Source: Blastomussa wellsi (Eukaryota > Cnidaria > Anthozoa > Scleractinia > Plerogyridae). From it: DNA of 64,000 nucleotides. This document shows positions 25,062 to 37,060 of the stretch, piece by piece. Position numbers and translations under genes: made by a program. Position 1 is the stretch's first letter. Each line of letters begins with the position of its first letter. The notes beneath the pieces are model-generated. The model was not told the origin of the DNA and searched no databases. It was given only the letters and a program-made list of their open reading frames with translations. The stretch spans positions 1,266,138-1,330,137 of the forward strand of contig OX393573.1 in the NCBI GenBank assembly GCA_947652115.1, written 5' to 3'.

Positions 25062-28000
25062 GGAAGCTCAAAAATCACGTTTAAATGAAGGATTTCTCGC
25101 CTGGTGCCCTTAATTTGCGGCTTTCTTGTTGTAATTGATAACGTTTCTTTGGTTTGGCCAGAAAATGTTGTGACGGTCTCGCAATGTAAGCTTGTCTTTC
25201 AGCTCGCGCTACTACCAGCGAATGCGATTTGCTCTAAACACCTGGTTGTTTTTTGCTTGCTTCACAGAGCGATGTTTTCTTGTGCTTCGAATATCCCAAG
25301 ATCTGTCATTTGTCATTAGCATTTTTGATCACCACCTGCCTCTAAAACACAAAGAGTTCCGAGATTGTTTATCATTTAGCTTGGCAAACACTTATTCACA
25401 ATCACCTCTAAACTATTGTTGACCGATGGCGAGCGTGACACATCAAATGCCAATTTCCCGCCGAATACAAATGCTTTTCTTTGCTCGCTGTAACAGGTGC
25501 GGTGACAGTGGAGATTTTGTCAGATAATTGAGTTATTACTTGCGGCTGATGGCGTCCTTTTAAAGAAAAACATCCTAAAATGGGTCGAATTTAACACAAA
25601 GCATCGCGCCCTTTTCAAGCAGATATAGCTTGTCAGCTTTGAGACAGCTGTTTAGAGATCTGCTCGCCCCGAGTTTAAAATGAACGTCTTTGTTTGCTGC
25701 GAGCTTTGTCTTCGGATCGCAGGTGCTGTGTTTTGTGTGACTCTTTTTCGCCACAATTTGTCCAAATGCATTTTCAATTGTCTTTCAAATGATCATTTGC
25801 ATGAATAAAATATCAAAGAAAAGAAAGGTTTTATTTGTAACATTCATCTTGCGATATCTCGATCCCTGACTAACATTCTTGCAACAAATCTGCGTTGAAA
25901 AGATATAAGACTGAAAACCGCGTTCTGTTCAAATGCAACAACAAAAACAGCAAAAATGTACATCGGGGTATTGTCACATCCTGATAACAAAAAACGATGA
26001 TTTTAGCAGCGCGAGATACTGTTTGCAACTGAAATCATTTAGTTTGAATTAGTATTCAGTTTTTTGGGAAACCGGAAAGCTGAATTAACATAAAAAGACA
26101 AATAAAATCATAAATGGAGTTACCTTCACATAAGTAGACTTGTGGTCGCAAACATACGTGCAGAAAATGTACTTTCCGTTTATTATTGCTTTGAAACAAA
26201 AAGTTTTTTTATGATAGATTGCAACGGATGCTATTTAAAAGAAGACATTGAATGCCGTCCGCCCAAGAAGAAACCAATAAATGCCCAACTCTGTAAATAT
26301 GCAAACTTTGCAGTGGCATATTTAAAATGTTTTATTCAACGATCTTTGCTTAATAACTGTGGTAAAGAAAAAAGAGACTCGTGCTTAGATGCGTTTTCCG
26401 ACCGAAGGAGCCGCGCCGCGCGCTTCGGGCGCGTGACCATGCCGGTGAAATTGACAGAGGTTTTGCATTAACCCAAAATCAATCTTTTAATCGCTTTTCG
26501 TATATGACGGGAAAGCTTAAGAGGTTAATTTCTTCAGTTACCTGATATAACAAGTATAAACCGCTTACCATTTTGGCGATTCCGTTATACATGGTGTGTT
26601 CGTTTGAAATACCTCGGCTTGTTACTACACGCGGGCTTTGAAATCTATTCGCTATGAAATCATCCCGAGAGTTACGTTATCTAAGGGGTGAGTTAGCAAG
26701 GAAACTGCAGTGAGAATGAATAAGGAAAACGAATCATGTTCATTTCATTTACTTCTGGATCATCCGACATAGCATCAGATTGGTGTGCACAGCATCAAGT
26801 AATTTGGAACCCTCACATCTCCCCCCTCCCCCATTGGGGGATACCCCGGGCAAACCGGGGGGTTTTCACCTCGTTTTAGCCAGTTCCCCGTGTTTGTCGG
26901 GGAATGCACCTTTTTTCACGGCTTTGCGACACAATGCGGGGGCGGAGCGGTTGGCGGGGATTTCACTCGTGATTCGTGACCTCTTTCAAAACGTGGAGCC
27001 TGAACAACTGACAAAGACGGTTTTATACCTAAACAGTGAAAACGAAGACGAAGGGGAAAAAATATAAGTAACCCTGACTTCAGTGGTATGAAAAGAATAC
27101 TGTGAAAGCTCTAGCAAATTATAATCTATTAACTTAATTGTGCTTGATGTTTAGAGGGCGAGGGAGTTCACTCTAAATTTTTTCCCCGCAAGGCGGGGCT
27201 TTCACTGCACGTTTATTTTTATTCTTTTTTTCTGTCAGGCCGTCTACTAAATGCGCCCCGTTTTTATACCAGACGCCTTTAACGTCTTAGACGTCAAAGG
27301 CGCCTAGACGACTTCATCGCCTCTAGCATAAAAACGGCCAAAATTAGTGAAATTAACCGCAAGCAAACAGTCCTTCCGTTTAGTTTGTTGTTTCAATACG
27401 TTCTTATGACACTTTCGGTTCCTGTCCTTTCCTAAACGTGGTTTTCATTAGCGACAGGGCTAGAGTCGCTGGAGTCTTGATAAGCGAAATACAAAGCTCG
27501 ACGTAATCAAACTCGGATCAGCTACCAGGGATAAATCAAAACGTTTCCATTCTCGTCTACCGGATTCCGGGTCTGACTCACATCGCGTTTGATTCAGAGA
27601 AAACTACTGAGAAAACTATTAAAGATTTTTGATCGCAAGCAAACGCGGAAGAATAAACCAATCATAAGGATAGCTAGTTTCAGGAACTCCGAGTATTTCC
27701 TTTCTGCTTGTGACCCCTCCCCTGGCTTACGAACCCCCCGCCCCTCCCCCCGGTACGACTCATTCAGTTTGATTTTCACATCTCTCTCAAACGCTATGCG
27801 GCACCGCTAACGACTTCAGGTACGACTCTATCTCTAGGGAAACCAGCCGTTAGTATAGTTCCTGGATCTTTATTCCCCTTCCTCTGAAAAATATAGATTA
27901 AGAGATCTTTAATTAGAAAGATCTGCCCCTTCTGGCGCCTCCTTTGATATTCACTTACTCCCACCCCTGGTTGCCATGGTTGCGGACAGAATTATTTCTC

Positions 28001-28766
28001 AAAGTGCACAGTTTCCAATTGAACTCATAAATGTGTTTTAATGGCTGCGAGCTTCACTCAGTCTTGCCACCGCATGATCTAACATACCGATCTCTTTCCG
28101 TTTCCCGATTTGATGATATCTTCTTTACGAATCTTTCCGACCCTGAAACATTTCTTCACAATATCCGTTTGCTATAAATCTACACTTGTGTGTAATAAAT
28201 TCCAAAATTCACTCCAAAATTCGCGCGGGAAAGTTTTCCCCTGTTTTGTAGAATTTTTATGCACATAAATCATTTCTTACACTTCCACCCATTTTAGAAT
28301 CCCGGATGCCGCACTCCCTTTCCCGTCCCCTTTCGGACTTCCCGCTCGCTTTACCACTGAGACCCGCCCCCTCTCCCCAAATAATTTAAAATCTGATGAG
28401 CAAAACGAGGAATATTTTCTACTGCATGATATATAAATAACAAGCCGTTTATTTTCTTACAGTTACTCTATATACATGTAACAGATTGAAAATATTTGTC
28501 CCAAGAAAAAAATAGGAAACATTGCAGGGTTATTGCATTTAAATTCACATTAACATCGACCTTTCACTTCCTTGCCGCTTGGGAACACAGCCTGTCGTTT
28601 CTCATTTCACAAGTTGCAAGCTTAATAGAAAAATTAAATTCTTTCGCATTTCCACTCATTAGCCCGGGGCCGCAGCCAGATATAAAATTTTTACTAAGGA
28701 AATATCAGAACAAATAACAACTACATTAATAAACTCAAAATTTTAACCGAGGCAAATGCATCGGAT
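25062..28766. other. Intergenic, no gene seen
   Basis: 25062-25700 is the upstream region of the ATOH8-like gene and holds only antisense open frames. 26142-26471 and 26780-27067 are modest plus-strand open frames without recognisable domains. The second starts in a C/G-rich patch (26820-26860) and looks like an interspersed repeat. 27270-27310 has short inverted GACGTC/CGCCTTT motifs. Nothing else is structured. Confidence 0.4.
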
Positions 28767-28883
28767 TCACCAGTTACTAGCCTTAGTTCTGAGAATTTGG
28801 TGGATGTGGTATGCCAAGACAATATTCGCTAGCTGACGATTGTCTTTATTCTCATCACCCATCTTCTTGATAATATATTGAAA
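28767..28883 (-). CDS. Orphan 3'-terminal exon candidate
   Basis: On the minus strand a good acceptor (TTTCTCCTTTCAG) is followed in phase 0 by a 38-residue frame that begins FQYIIKKMGDENKDNRQ, continues LANIVLAYHIHQILRTK and ends at a TGA (28769-28767). Composition is protein-like and free of repeats. It does not join in frame to the donor of the bHLH gene at 30104, which is phase 1 and would give a nine-residue tail. It could be the last exon of another transcript or an alternative 3' end. The protein is not recognised. Confidence 0.35.
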   Translation of the reverse strand, partial: FQYIIKKMGDENKDNRQLANIVLAYHIHQILRTKASNW

Positions 28884-29380
28884 CTGAAAGGAGAAATTAG
28901 ATTTTGAACGATCTTTAATGGATAGCTGTGCAGCGGTTTAATAACAATGGGGTATGGTATAAATATCACATTTCACTTCACACCCAAAAAATTGCCGTAC
29001 TGTAACTATAGGTAGTCACGTCGATATTAAACTTATTTGAAACTATTTACGATTCACATGTTATAGACATACAAGTACACTATACAGCAACCAATATCAA
29101 ATAATTAGAACATTCACCGATTTAGTTCAAGAAGCCGTCAAACGCCATAATGAAAATTGACCACCGCTATGTTTTGTGGGTTGATGCAGTTCCAAGCGAG
29201 CAAATGAAGGTTAATTGGACCTTTTTGGCACTAGCTAGCTAAAATAAGCTTTTTCCTTTTTCTATATTATTCGGCTTCAAAGATTCTTTACTCTGATCAA
29301 ATGATAATTTTTTAAAGCCTTTCCGGGGCCCCGACCCATTACAAACTGAATCACTGAATGTACAAATTCGACACGAGTTG

Positions 29381-30602
29381 TCAGGATGTCGAATTGTTTA
29401 TTGAGTAGGCCTCGAGGGCGTCTGTTAATGAGAGTTCTTCACAGTGCGGCCCAACAAACTCTTCCAGTGTCCCACACCAGAAACCTGAGAAGAAAATGAT
29501 CCAATTTATAATAAAATGCATTTAAATTTTATTTATTGTAAGGAATTAACTGGTTGCCGAACGTTCCTCAATGACTAAAAGAGATCTTTGTCACGATTGA
29601 TAATGAAACAGCGGAATCGAAAGGCTCGAAATGAATCGAACACAGGATCATACTCAAGAAAGCGATTAGACGTTCTATTTACAAGAAGATTGTGTATAAA
29701 CTATTAAAGCTGGCGACCTGTTAAACAACCTCCAAAGGAAATTAAATAATTAAACTTCGCAAACCTAATACTTAAAGGGCAAGGGTTTACGATTTAATAC
29801 TTCAAATATTGCGTTAAATAATGATTACGTTTTGTAGACCAGAGAACAACAACTCAGCGACTTTGTTAAATCGTGCATCGTACAACATTTTCTTCACCCC
29901 GTTTGCTTGCAAAAACGCGAACTTCACAGACGCCTATTCAACCGTGGGGGCTTAAATAACCCCCTCGAAGTTTACAAATTGTCGATTTACCCCTAAGCTA
30001 GGTGTTAAAATTGCCACCTTTTCAAGCACACAAATGCGATCCCGTTGTGTAAGTGAGGTTAAATGTGTACCCTTCTAATTAAATAAAGCTCGGCCCCACT
30101 TACTTTCATTAAAGAAAACTCCCTCTGGTGAACACTGTGATCCGAATTCTGTACTGCTTGAAGACGATTCCTCGTCGCTTAAACGTTGCCGTTTGTTCGT
30201 CGGTCCTGCTTCGTCTTCGTCTTTTTCAATGTCATCTCCCGAATCTTGCTCTAACATGTTCGCAAGTACAGAAATGTAATGAATGGCCAGTCGTAGAGTG
30301 GCAATCTTGGAGAGTTTCTCTTCCCCGTCATAGCTTTCTTTTGGTATAACTCCTCTTAGTTCCTCAAACGCTCGATTCAACTTGTGCATACGATTTCTCT
30401 CCCTTACAGTAGCACAGTCTCGGTGTGACCTCAAATGAGGGTACCTTCGCAGCCGAGTGGAATCTCGAAAGCATTCACAACAAGCCTCCTCGTCGTCGTC
30501 CTCAACGCTCGCCAACATTGCAAGCTTACTCCGTGCCTCGCGAGATGTTGGTCGTAGATGATAGCGCTTTTTCGCGCTTGGATTTCTTGTACAACTGTCC
30601 AT
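29381..30602 (-). CDS. Group A bHLH transcription factor (two exons)
   Basis: Exon 1 is 30602-30104 and exon 2 is 29484-29381. The donor GAAA|GTAAGT and acceptor TTCTTCTCAG join in phase 1, giving 200 residues. The basic region is at about 60-72 (RDCATVRERNRMHKLN), helix 1 RAFEELRGVIP, a slightly long loop KESYDGEE, and helix 2 KLSKIATLRLAIHYISVLANML to about 117. The ERxR and LSKIxTL signatures place it among E-box-binding group A factors. It shares features with several families (PTF1/FER3, beta3/BHLHA9-like), so the subfamily is left open. An acidic and serine-rich stretch (EKDEDE, SSSSS) follows. Exon 2 adds an acidic tail with EELSLTDALEAYS. The divergently placed promoter-like motifs at 30690-30770 lie just upstream. 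Confidence 0.9.
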
Positions 30603-30689
30603 ATCAACAATGTGAACTCACTTGCGGTTTCTCTCTATGAAGGAATGACTTGTGTTGGCTTTCCATGCATTCTTGAAGTTCCCACAAGC

Positions 30690-30770
30690 TCCGCCCCACC
30701 AATCAGACCTCATTAAAAGGTTCCGATAGATGTCCTTAATAGACGTCAGCTGTCATCTTGTCTACCAATC
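30690..30770 (-). promoter_or_regulatory. Putative proximal promoter of the bHLH gene
   Basis: About 90-170 bp upstream of the start codon are a GC-box-like CCGCCCC (30691-30697), two CCAAT boxes (30699-30703 and 30765-30769), and a CRE-like plus E-box cluster GACGTCAGCTG (30742-30752). A TATAAAA at about 30847 points the other way and is probably unrelated. Assigned on motif clustering only. Confidence 0.35.
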
Positions 30771-32121
30771 AGCATACAGTATGCGCGGTACAAAGCTATT
30801 CTCTTGACCTGGGCTAATCCTTTTAACAGCGCCACGCTCATGGTACAGGCAGCTATAAAAAGCTTCATTCGATTATCGGTTATCGCATCCATTCCAAGAG
30901 ATTGCTTATGACGAGTCCGATAAATATTGAGACAATTTTTGTTATCTTTTTAGCCTATACCAGGTTATTTTTCGTGAGAGATAATTAAGAAACGGAACAG
31001 GCTGTCAAAAATGATTTAGTATTTTTTAATTACTGCTTGACAGAATAACAATGTCGGGTCTTAGACTATTGACATAGCTAAAGCATTTGGCAAACATTAT
31101 CTTAATTGTAACTCTCGATATAAGCCACTGAAGTCTTATACTTAAATTGTTCCCTGACCTTGTGTCAGTTTTCTTTGACATAATGTTAAAGAGTGAGTGT
31201 ACAAAAATAAGTGAATGATATCATTACAAAATATTTTCAAGTCCCAGGTCTGATACTAGTAAATATAACTTGATCCAGTCAATAACTCAAGTAAATAGAC
31301 CCCTCAAGTTTTTTGATCTCTCTTGTGTCAACTTGGCGGATTTCAGCATCGCAGCATCGGAGAGCTCACTCGTCAATGGGTTCTTAATGTCTTCCATGTG
31401 ACTGAAAATAAACCAGCGTATATCCCGGAATAGCCGGTATACGTCAATGAAAAAAACGCTTAGAATGCTTTCACAATTAACAAGGTATTTTGTTACAATC
31501 AGTGAGCAAAAGGAACCGCATTCAGACTGGCTTCCTCAAAAACGGGTACCTTGAAGCATCCCCCCGGAGGAGGTGCGGAAAGTCTCCCACATCCCTGTCG
31601 GGCTTACGCAGCAGTTGCGGTAATGGGGTCTGCATTTCCATTCAAATACAATTCCAAGCATTTTCAAGTGAACTGAACACAGAAAGGGTGACCGTACAGT
31701 TGGGATTAACTAATATATTTTTCCAATATTTCGTCTGGCACGGCCCGCGACTTCTTCAGGGATTTGATTCAACCTGAGAAAAATCGTTACAATTTAAACA
31801 ACCAAGACAAAAGGCTATAATATTGCAATGAAAAAACTAACCGTTGGAAATGACAAGATCCAACCAGGATCCGCCGGTGCCTTTGTATTGTCCGTTGGCC
31901 CTTTTTGAAATCAGTAGACAGTGTTCATTTTCAAGTGGCAGTTTTTAATTTGGACCAAATTCTTCATGCACGCGGCTAAACAGTTCCCCAGCCGAAAGAT
32001 ACCCTTTCTCTGCTATTCTAGACCACATTCACTGATTTCTATGACAGCCATCATGTAACGAACTGCTTAACTGGCGTACCATACATGTCATACATGTCTG
32101 AGTCCTGTTTTGACAGTCGAA
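30771..32121. other. Intergenic, no gene seen
   Basis: Mostly AT-rich. A GC-richer patch at 31540-31640 and a short minus-strand splice-like frame near 31780-31715 (after TTTTTCTCAG, containing LNQIPEEVAGRARR) were seen. The latter looks like part of an interspersed repeat and was not joined to any gene. Confidence 0.35.
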
Positions 32122-32141
32122 TTTAAAAGAATGATTGAGTT

Positions 32142-32495
32142 TTGAGGGAAGGAAATATGGGAAGAATAGTTAGAAAAATATTTCGTACTGTCTACGACAA
32201 GAGAGATGACTTCTCATTCCGAATTGTAAACGTTCCTCATATGGACAGCAACATCCCAGCCAATCCGGCCTATGGTGTTTACCTATCTCAATTGGTGCGA
32301 TATGCTAGAATTTGCTCATCCAAATTGGACTTTATAGACAGGCTTCGTAGTCTTTCTTCACGTCTGCATCACCAAGGCTTCAACACTACTGCGCTTCTCA
32401 AATCGTTTAATAAATTCTTCAAACGCCACGGTGAAATCATTCGCGTTAAATATGACATTATACTTCGGGAATTGAGATCAGCGGTTTGTGATTGA
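32142..32495 (+). pseudogene. Retroelement RT C-terminal relic
   Basis: An intact frame (ATG at 32157, stop at 32493-32495). Its sequence, with YDKRDDFSFRIVNVP, NIPANPAYGVYLSQLVRYAR and FNKFFKRHGEIIRVKYD, matches a pattern I know from the C-terminal part of reverse-transcriptase ORFs in animal retroelements. The RT core is missing upstream, so this is a 5'-truncated fragment. The exact clade was not determined. Confidence 0.65.
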
Positions 32496-32948
32496 GAACC
32501 AAAAACGTATCCTTTGCTTGTTTGTAATTGTTATGTCGTCTTTATAACTCTAATTCATTTACACGCGCTGCTTCCGGGTCCTTCATTTGGATTTGAAGGC
32601 GCGCGCGCGTATTTTCGTATGTGGTGCGCGTGTTTCATTTATTTAGTTGACATGCATGCTTAGTTCGCAATTTAACGGTTTAATTTATTTTTCGTTGTTT
32701 TCCTTATTACTTTTTCTTGTCACTAACTGTGCTCACATCGTGGGTGGCTCCACCTGAAATGTTCTGATATTGGTATAGGATTTGATGGAGCCGAAACCAA
32801 TTGTGGAATTACAAGCATTTTAGGCATCCTAATGATGAACGGTTATGGTAATTAGATATTTTTTTAGAGGAACCAACATTGAGATTGTGGTCTGTCGCCT
32901 TTGAATTGTAGTCCCTACCTATTGTTTTTTTATCATAACTGTAAAAAA

Positions 32949-33216
32949 AGCCAATGATACACGGTTCAACATCCGTTGAGCAACAAATGTTGCGGCTTGG
33001 GTTCAACAAATGTTGAACAGTGTATCATGTGATGCTGAACGTTGAAATATGCCATTCAACATTTTGAACTTTGTTGAACATTGTTGAACGAAAATAGAGC
33101 TTGGCTCAACAAGTTGCCGTTTGTTGAACGACTTGGGAAAACGTAAAAACGTTTCAACAAGTCGCAACGATGTTCAACATTTGTTGATAGATGTTGAATC
33201 GTGTATCATTGGCTTA
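32949..33216. mobile_element. MITE built of GTTGAAC motifs
   Basis: About 26-bp terminal inverted repeats (AGCCAATGATACACGGTTCA and TGAATCGTGTATCATTGGCT) enclose an interior that is a dense mixture of TTGTTGAAC/GTTCAACA in both orientations, well over a dozen copies. An internal copy of the end motif (GTGTATCAT, about 33018) is also present. No coding capacity. Confidence 0.85.
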
Positions 33217-33372
33217 ACGCAACCTGAAGTTGTATTATTGTAAAAAGTAATTAATTTTGCAAAGCTAAGATTCCACGCTATACAATAAAGATTTAGAAAT
33301 GTTTGTTTTTACCTTGTAACTTGCCGCTGTAGTAATGATGTAATTTGCAGCAAGTTCTGTCATCTGTTCTAT

Positions 33373-33469
33373 TAGGCTCGATTACCAGCCGCTGTTCGGG
33401 AATCGGAGCCCGCGCTCCTCCCCCGGAACGAAGACCGGACTCCGGAGAGAGCGGCGGAAATCGAGCCTA
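33373..33469. mobile_element. 97-bp MITE with 9-bp target duplication
   Basis: Second member of the family at 22738-22844: starts TAGGCTCGATTACCAGCC and ends AATCGAGCCTA. The flanks are exact 9-bp direct repeats CTGTTCTAT (33364-33372 and 33470-33478). Confidence 0.88.
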
Positions 33470-34167
33470 CTGTTCTATTCGCCGCCGAAGATTTTGTTAA
33501 CTGTGACAGATCTCATCTTTCCGTAGCTAGTGGGTTACCCGGGTTGACAGATTTTCTCAGTTACAGCCTAAAATCTTGTTAGCACAACGGTGGAGAAAAT
33601 AATCTGTTTATTATCAGTGATCATCACACCGTGAAATCCTGAGTTTTTAAACCTTCAATTTCTCGAACTTCTCACGACGTAAGTGGCATTATGGGTAATC
33701 AGGGCAAAATTACAAAGAAGCACAGCTGTAAAGCATATGTTTTCTTTATGTTTTCGTTCTGAGTTCACATTTGGAGAAGAAAAATAATTTATACTGTAGA
33801 TGAAGAAACCCCTTTTCTAGGTTTACCAGCATTTTTTAGCCGATCGAGTGATTGTTGTGGGCGTATAAATTTTTTGCGGCTAAAACCGAATAATTTAGTT
33901 TGATCAAGCCACAAAAATAACATATCCGATACCCTGATAATAAAGATAAATCATTTTCATATGAATGGTTTCGCACTTAGACTCGCTCCGAGTTTCGTAC
34001 TAAGAAAACCAAAAACTGAAAAAGTAACGACTAATTAATGCAAAGAAGGGGTAGGGTGGGTAAACTTTTTAGTCTTGAAGTTTGAATAATTATGCAAGTT
34101 TGCATAATTACTAATACAACCCACTCAAACAAATCTTTTTTTTCTGAAAATATTTATTCACGTAGGG

Positions 34168-34333
34168 AATCCCTGATTCCCTCTATGAGACTTGCGCGCA
34201 GGGAATCATGGTATTTGTATTTATCACGCGTGCGGACGACATCCTCAAGACTTCCTCGAGAGTTTGCGCGCGCAAATAAACACAACTACCACCATTCCCT
34301 GCGCGCAAGTCTTATAGAGGGAATCGGGGATTC
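34168..34333. mobile_element. Fold-back element
   Basis: Arms of about 42 bp (CTCTATGAGACTTGCGCGCA and its inverse at 34292-34333) surround about 80 bp. It directly abuts the long-TIR element at 34342. Confidence 0.8.
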
Positions 34334-34341
34334 TAAACAAT

Positions 34342-35215
34342 GGACAATATTCTTATTCCCCGACGGCCCTGGGGCGAGAGCCTTTTAAACATGAATGCGA
34401 GGCTAATGCGGGGAACTTCGCTCGAAAATACAAAAAAAAAAACATGAGGAAAATTACAGCTCAGGTGCCGGAAAATTAAAACAGCATTAAATGCTTCAAT
34501 GTTTTGGAGCTTACAAGTGATCTACAGGCAACAGGAATACCAGTATTAAACGAAAATGCAAAAAATGAGGCAGGAGTGACAGAGAAGGCTCGAACGGCTA
34601 CTCATACTCGTCACGCACACAAGTTGTTTAATTCCTACTATTTGCAATTCTGTTAACTTATAGACATATTTTGCAGGAAGAAAGTTGAATGATCTTCAAA
34701 CTATGGACACCACTATCGCTAAAGTAAGTTTGATGTTTTTGGCTCAACGCGAATGTGCCTGCGAGTGAGAAATATATTTACTTGTAGTTTCTCCAGTATT
34801 TTCCCCCTTTTGGTGGAAGCAAAATCAGATGGTCATCAAAGACTAAACAGAATCAGTTCAGCAAATTTCTTTTGACAAAATAGTTAAAAAGTATTTCGCT
34901 GCAGATTGGGGATATTGACTCCCGACTGACTCGCAATCTCCTGTCAGATCAATTAATCTGTGAATCTTCTTGATCACTCCAACCAAATCTTTTTGCATGT
35001 TTGCTTATATAATTAAGGTATTCCTCTAACTTGCAGATCACTTACAAACTCCAGAGCCTTGCAACTTTCAATGACTTTTTTTGTTTTCCGGCACCCGAGC
35101 TGTAATTTTCCTCATGTTTCTTTGTATTTCCGAGCGAAGTTCCCCGCATTAGCCTCGCATTCATGTTGAGAAGGCTCTCTCCTCAGGGCCGTCGGGGAAT
35201 ACGAATATTGTCTAT
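34342..35215. mobile_element. Long-TIR non-autonomous transposon
   Basis: Inverted arms of about 130 bp at 34342-34478 and 35085-35215 are about 90% alike (for example ATGCGAGGCTAATGCGGGGA and CATGAGGAAAATTACAGCTC). The interior of about 600 bp is non-coding. Loss of all coding sequence with long arms retained indicates a deletion derivative of a larger DNA transposon. Confidence 0.85.
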
Positions 35216-35287
35216 TTCTATGACAGTTCTACTTACAAGACAGTTGTTATAATTTGTAATTCTGGCGATTCCGAAGACCTCAAAACG

Positions 35288-36261
35288 TTAGGCCTCGTTG
35301 TTTGGCTCCTCGGCTTTCAAACCAGGCGCACGTGCAACATCAGCGATGTCGTCTACTGGGACGTCAGCACGGCATGCTGGGTGATCGGGAAGTGTTCTCT
35401 TTTCTTTTTGAGTGGCCACTGCGAAAATCTGATTCATAGTTCTCGCTTTTAGCATCTTATGATATAAATATGGATTTAATGCATAGTTAAATTTGGCAAT
35501 TGTCACTGTCAATGCCTGCGCTGCTTTGATTTCCACGCCATCAAATCCTCCCAACCGAGCCAACAAACTGCAAGTAAAGCTTGGAAGCCAACAGACAGCG
35601 AAGATGGCACACGATCTGTAAGTTAAGTAAATGATGTCGCGCTCCCTGCAGTTCTGGGCAGAATGTGAATGCGGAACAGGAGAGGAGCGCAGTTTTTTTA
35701 AAATGCGAACTAACGTTATCACAATGGCAAGCAATGTTGCGACGTTTAGCAAAATAGAAATCGAAACAAAGCAGGTCGCGAAACTAATCCTGTTCAAATG
35801 TTTTCCAAGAAGAGTGTACGGATCAAAATTAAGAATAGAATAACTGCTTTAACATTGCTTTGAGTGATGCGTCGGTCAAAGGGGCGCAATACGCAATCTT
35901 GCTGATCGATTGCCATCAACAAAAGCGTCATTGCGTTGAGTACAATGCAGGCTAAAGCAAACGGGGTTCTAATAAAACATAGCACTTCGGGCAAGTTTAA
36001 CTTGAAAACTTGACTAATTACGATCAAAACGAACCAACCAAAGATGGAAACTAGCGATGAAATTAGACCAATCACCGACAAATCTGGCAAACAGGAGGTG
36101 CGGAGGCTTACGAACATCTCGACGTTTTCGAAGAAGCAGGCGCGTCCGTTACCAAAAGTTCCCGCTAAAAATTCAATGACCAGAAGTGAGATGTCAGCAA
36201 AGACGACATCACGGGAAACTGGTACCGCAGGAGAATGATTTACTATCGACGAGCGGTTCAT
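35288..36261 (-). pseudogene. Rhodopsin-like (class A) GPCR, frame broken
   Basis: Two overlapping minus-strand frames make one receptor. 36261-35794 (ATG start) covers TM1-TM4, with a TM1 GN motif (GTFGNG), the TM3 cysteine (VLCFIRTPF) and IDQQDCVLRPF in place of the DRY region. 35797-35288 covers TM5-TM7, with CWLP in TM6 and NPYLY in TM7, then a cytoplasmic tail. The break is at about 35797, between TM4 and TM5; the second frame has no ATG at its start (TTG) but is open back to about 35848. Extracellular loop 2 is nearly absent, so a deletion probably accompanies the shift. Intronless receptors are normal in this family. It is a pseudogene, or intact if the shift is an assembly error. The ligand class is unknown. 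Confidence 0.8.
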
Positions 36262-37060
36262 TCTTGTTTAGGATGTGTCGTGTTTTCGTTTTCTTGCTTC
36301 TGTGTCTTGCGCCGGGCTTACTAAGATTTGTACTGATTAAAGCGGGTGAGGTTTCACCTGTATTTTGGGAAAATTTTCTCATTGATCAACCCAAAGGATC
36401 AGTTTGCGAGGCTTTTAATTGGCCCCCAAATCGTCAAACTTAACATGACCAATCAAAGCTTGAGTTCACTGTCTTTACACCGAATTAAAAGATGGTACAT
36501 TGTAAACGTCACGAAATTTCAAATTATGTTTGAGGTCGGTTAATCTGGCTTTTTAGTCAGCAATTCGTAATAAGACAAAAATAGGTTTTTCTTTCGCTTT
36601 TGTTAATCGTTCAAACGAGCTTGCTGTTAAAGATTTTCGTGCTACGAATACAAATGTTGTCTGAAGTTTACAGACTGATGAGTGGAAAAGCATTTAACTG
36701 AAAATGACCAACTGAATGATTTCCGATGTCGTTATATAAACTGAGAAAACCTCTGATTGTTTCATCGCGGTTTTTTGGTGGTTGTTTTTTAGGATGAAGC
36801 CAACTTAGCCGAGGAAATTAGTTGGCAGGTTTTTTCTTGTCGCGATCTTTGCAAACAGTGAAAACCGTGAACTACGTACGAATAGTTATTTGACGTTGTT
36901 TTCCACGGAACTACGTTTTGAGCACTTAAACGAAAAACTAACAAAATTCAACGTTCAGTGGCTCTAAGGTTAAAGTGTTTTGTCACTAAACGTTTCCTTT
37001 TGACCATTATTCAAATCATAGACATAGAACATCTTTTGTTTCCTTTTCAACAGTTGTTTT
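36262..37060. other. Intergenic, no gene seen
   Basis: Upstream of the GPCR. It has an AT-rich patch and a short plus-strand frame at 36186-36443 with a hydrophobic stretch, which overlaps the receptor antisense and is not supported. Confidence 0.4.

Noticed and set aside
26780..27067. 95-codon plus-strand frame as a gene
   Set aside because: Starts in a low-complexity C/G patch, has no domain or splice signals, and resembles interspersed repeat sequence.
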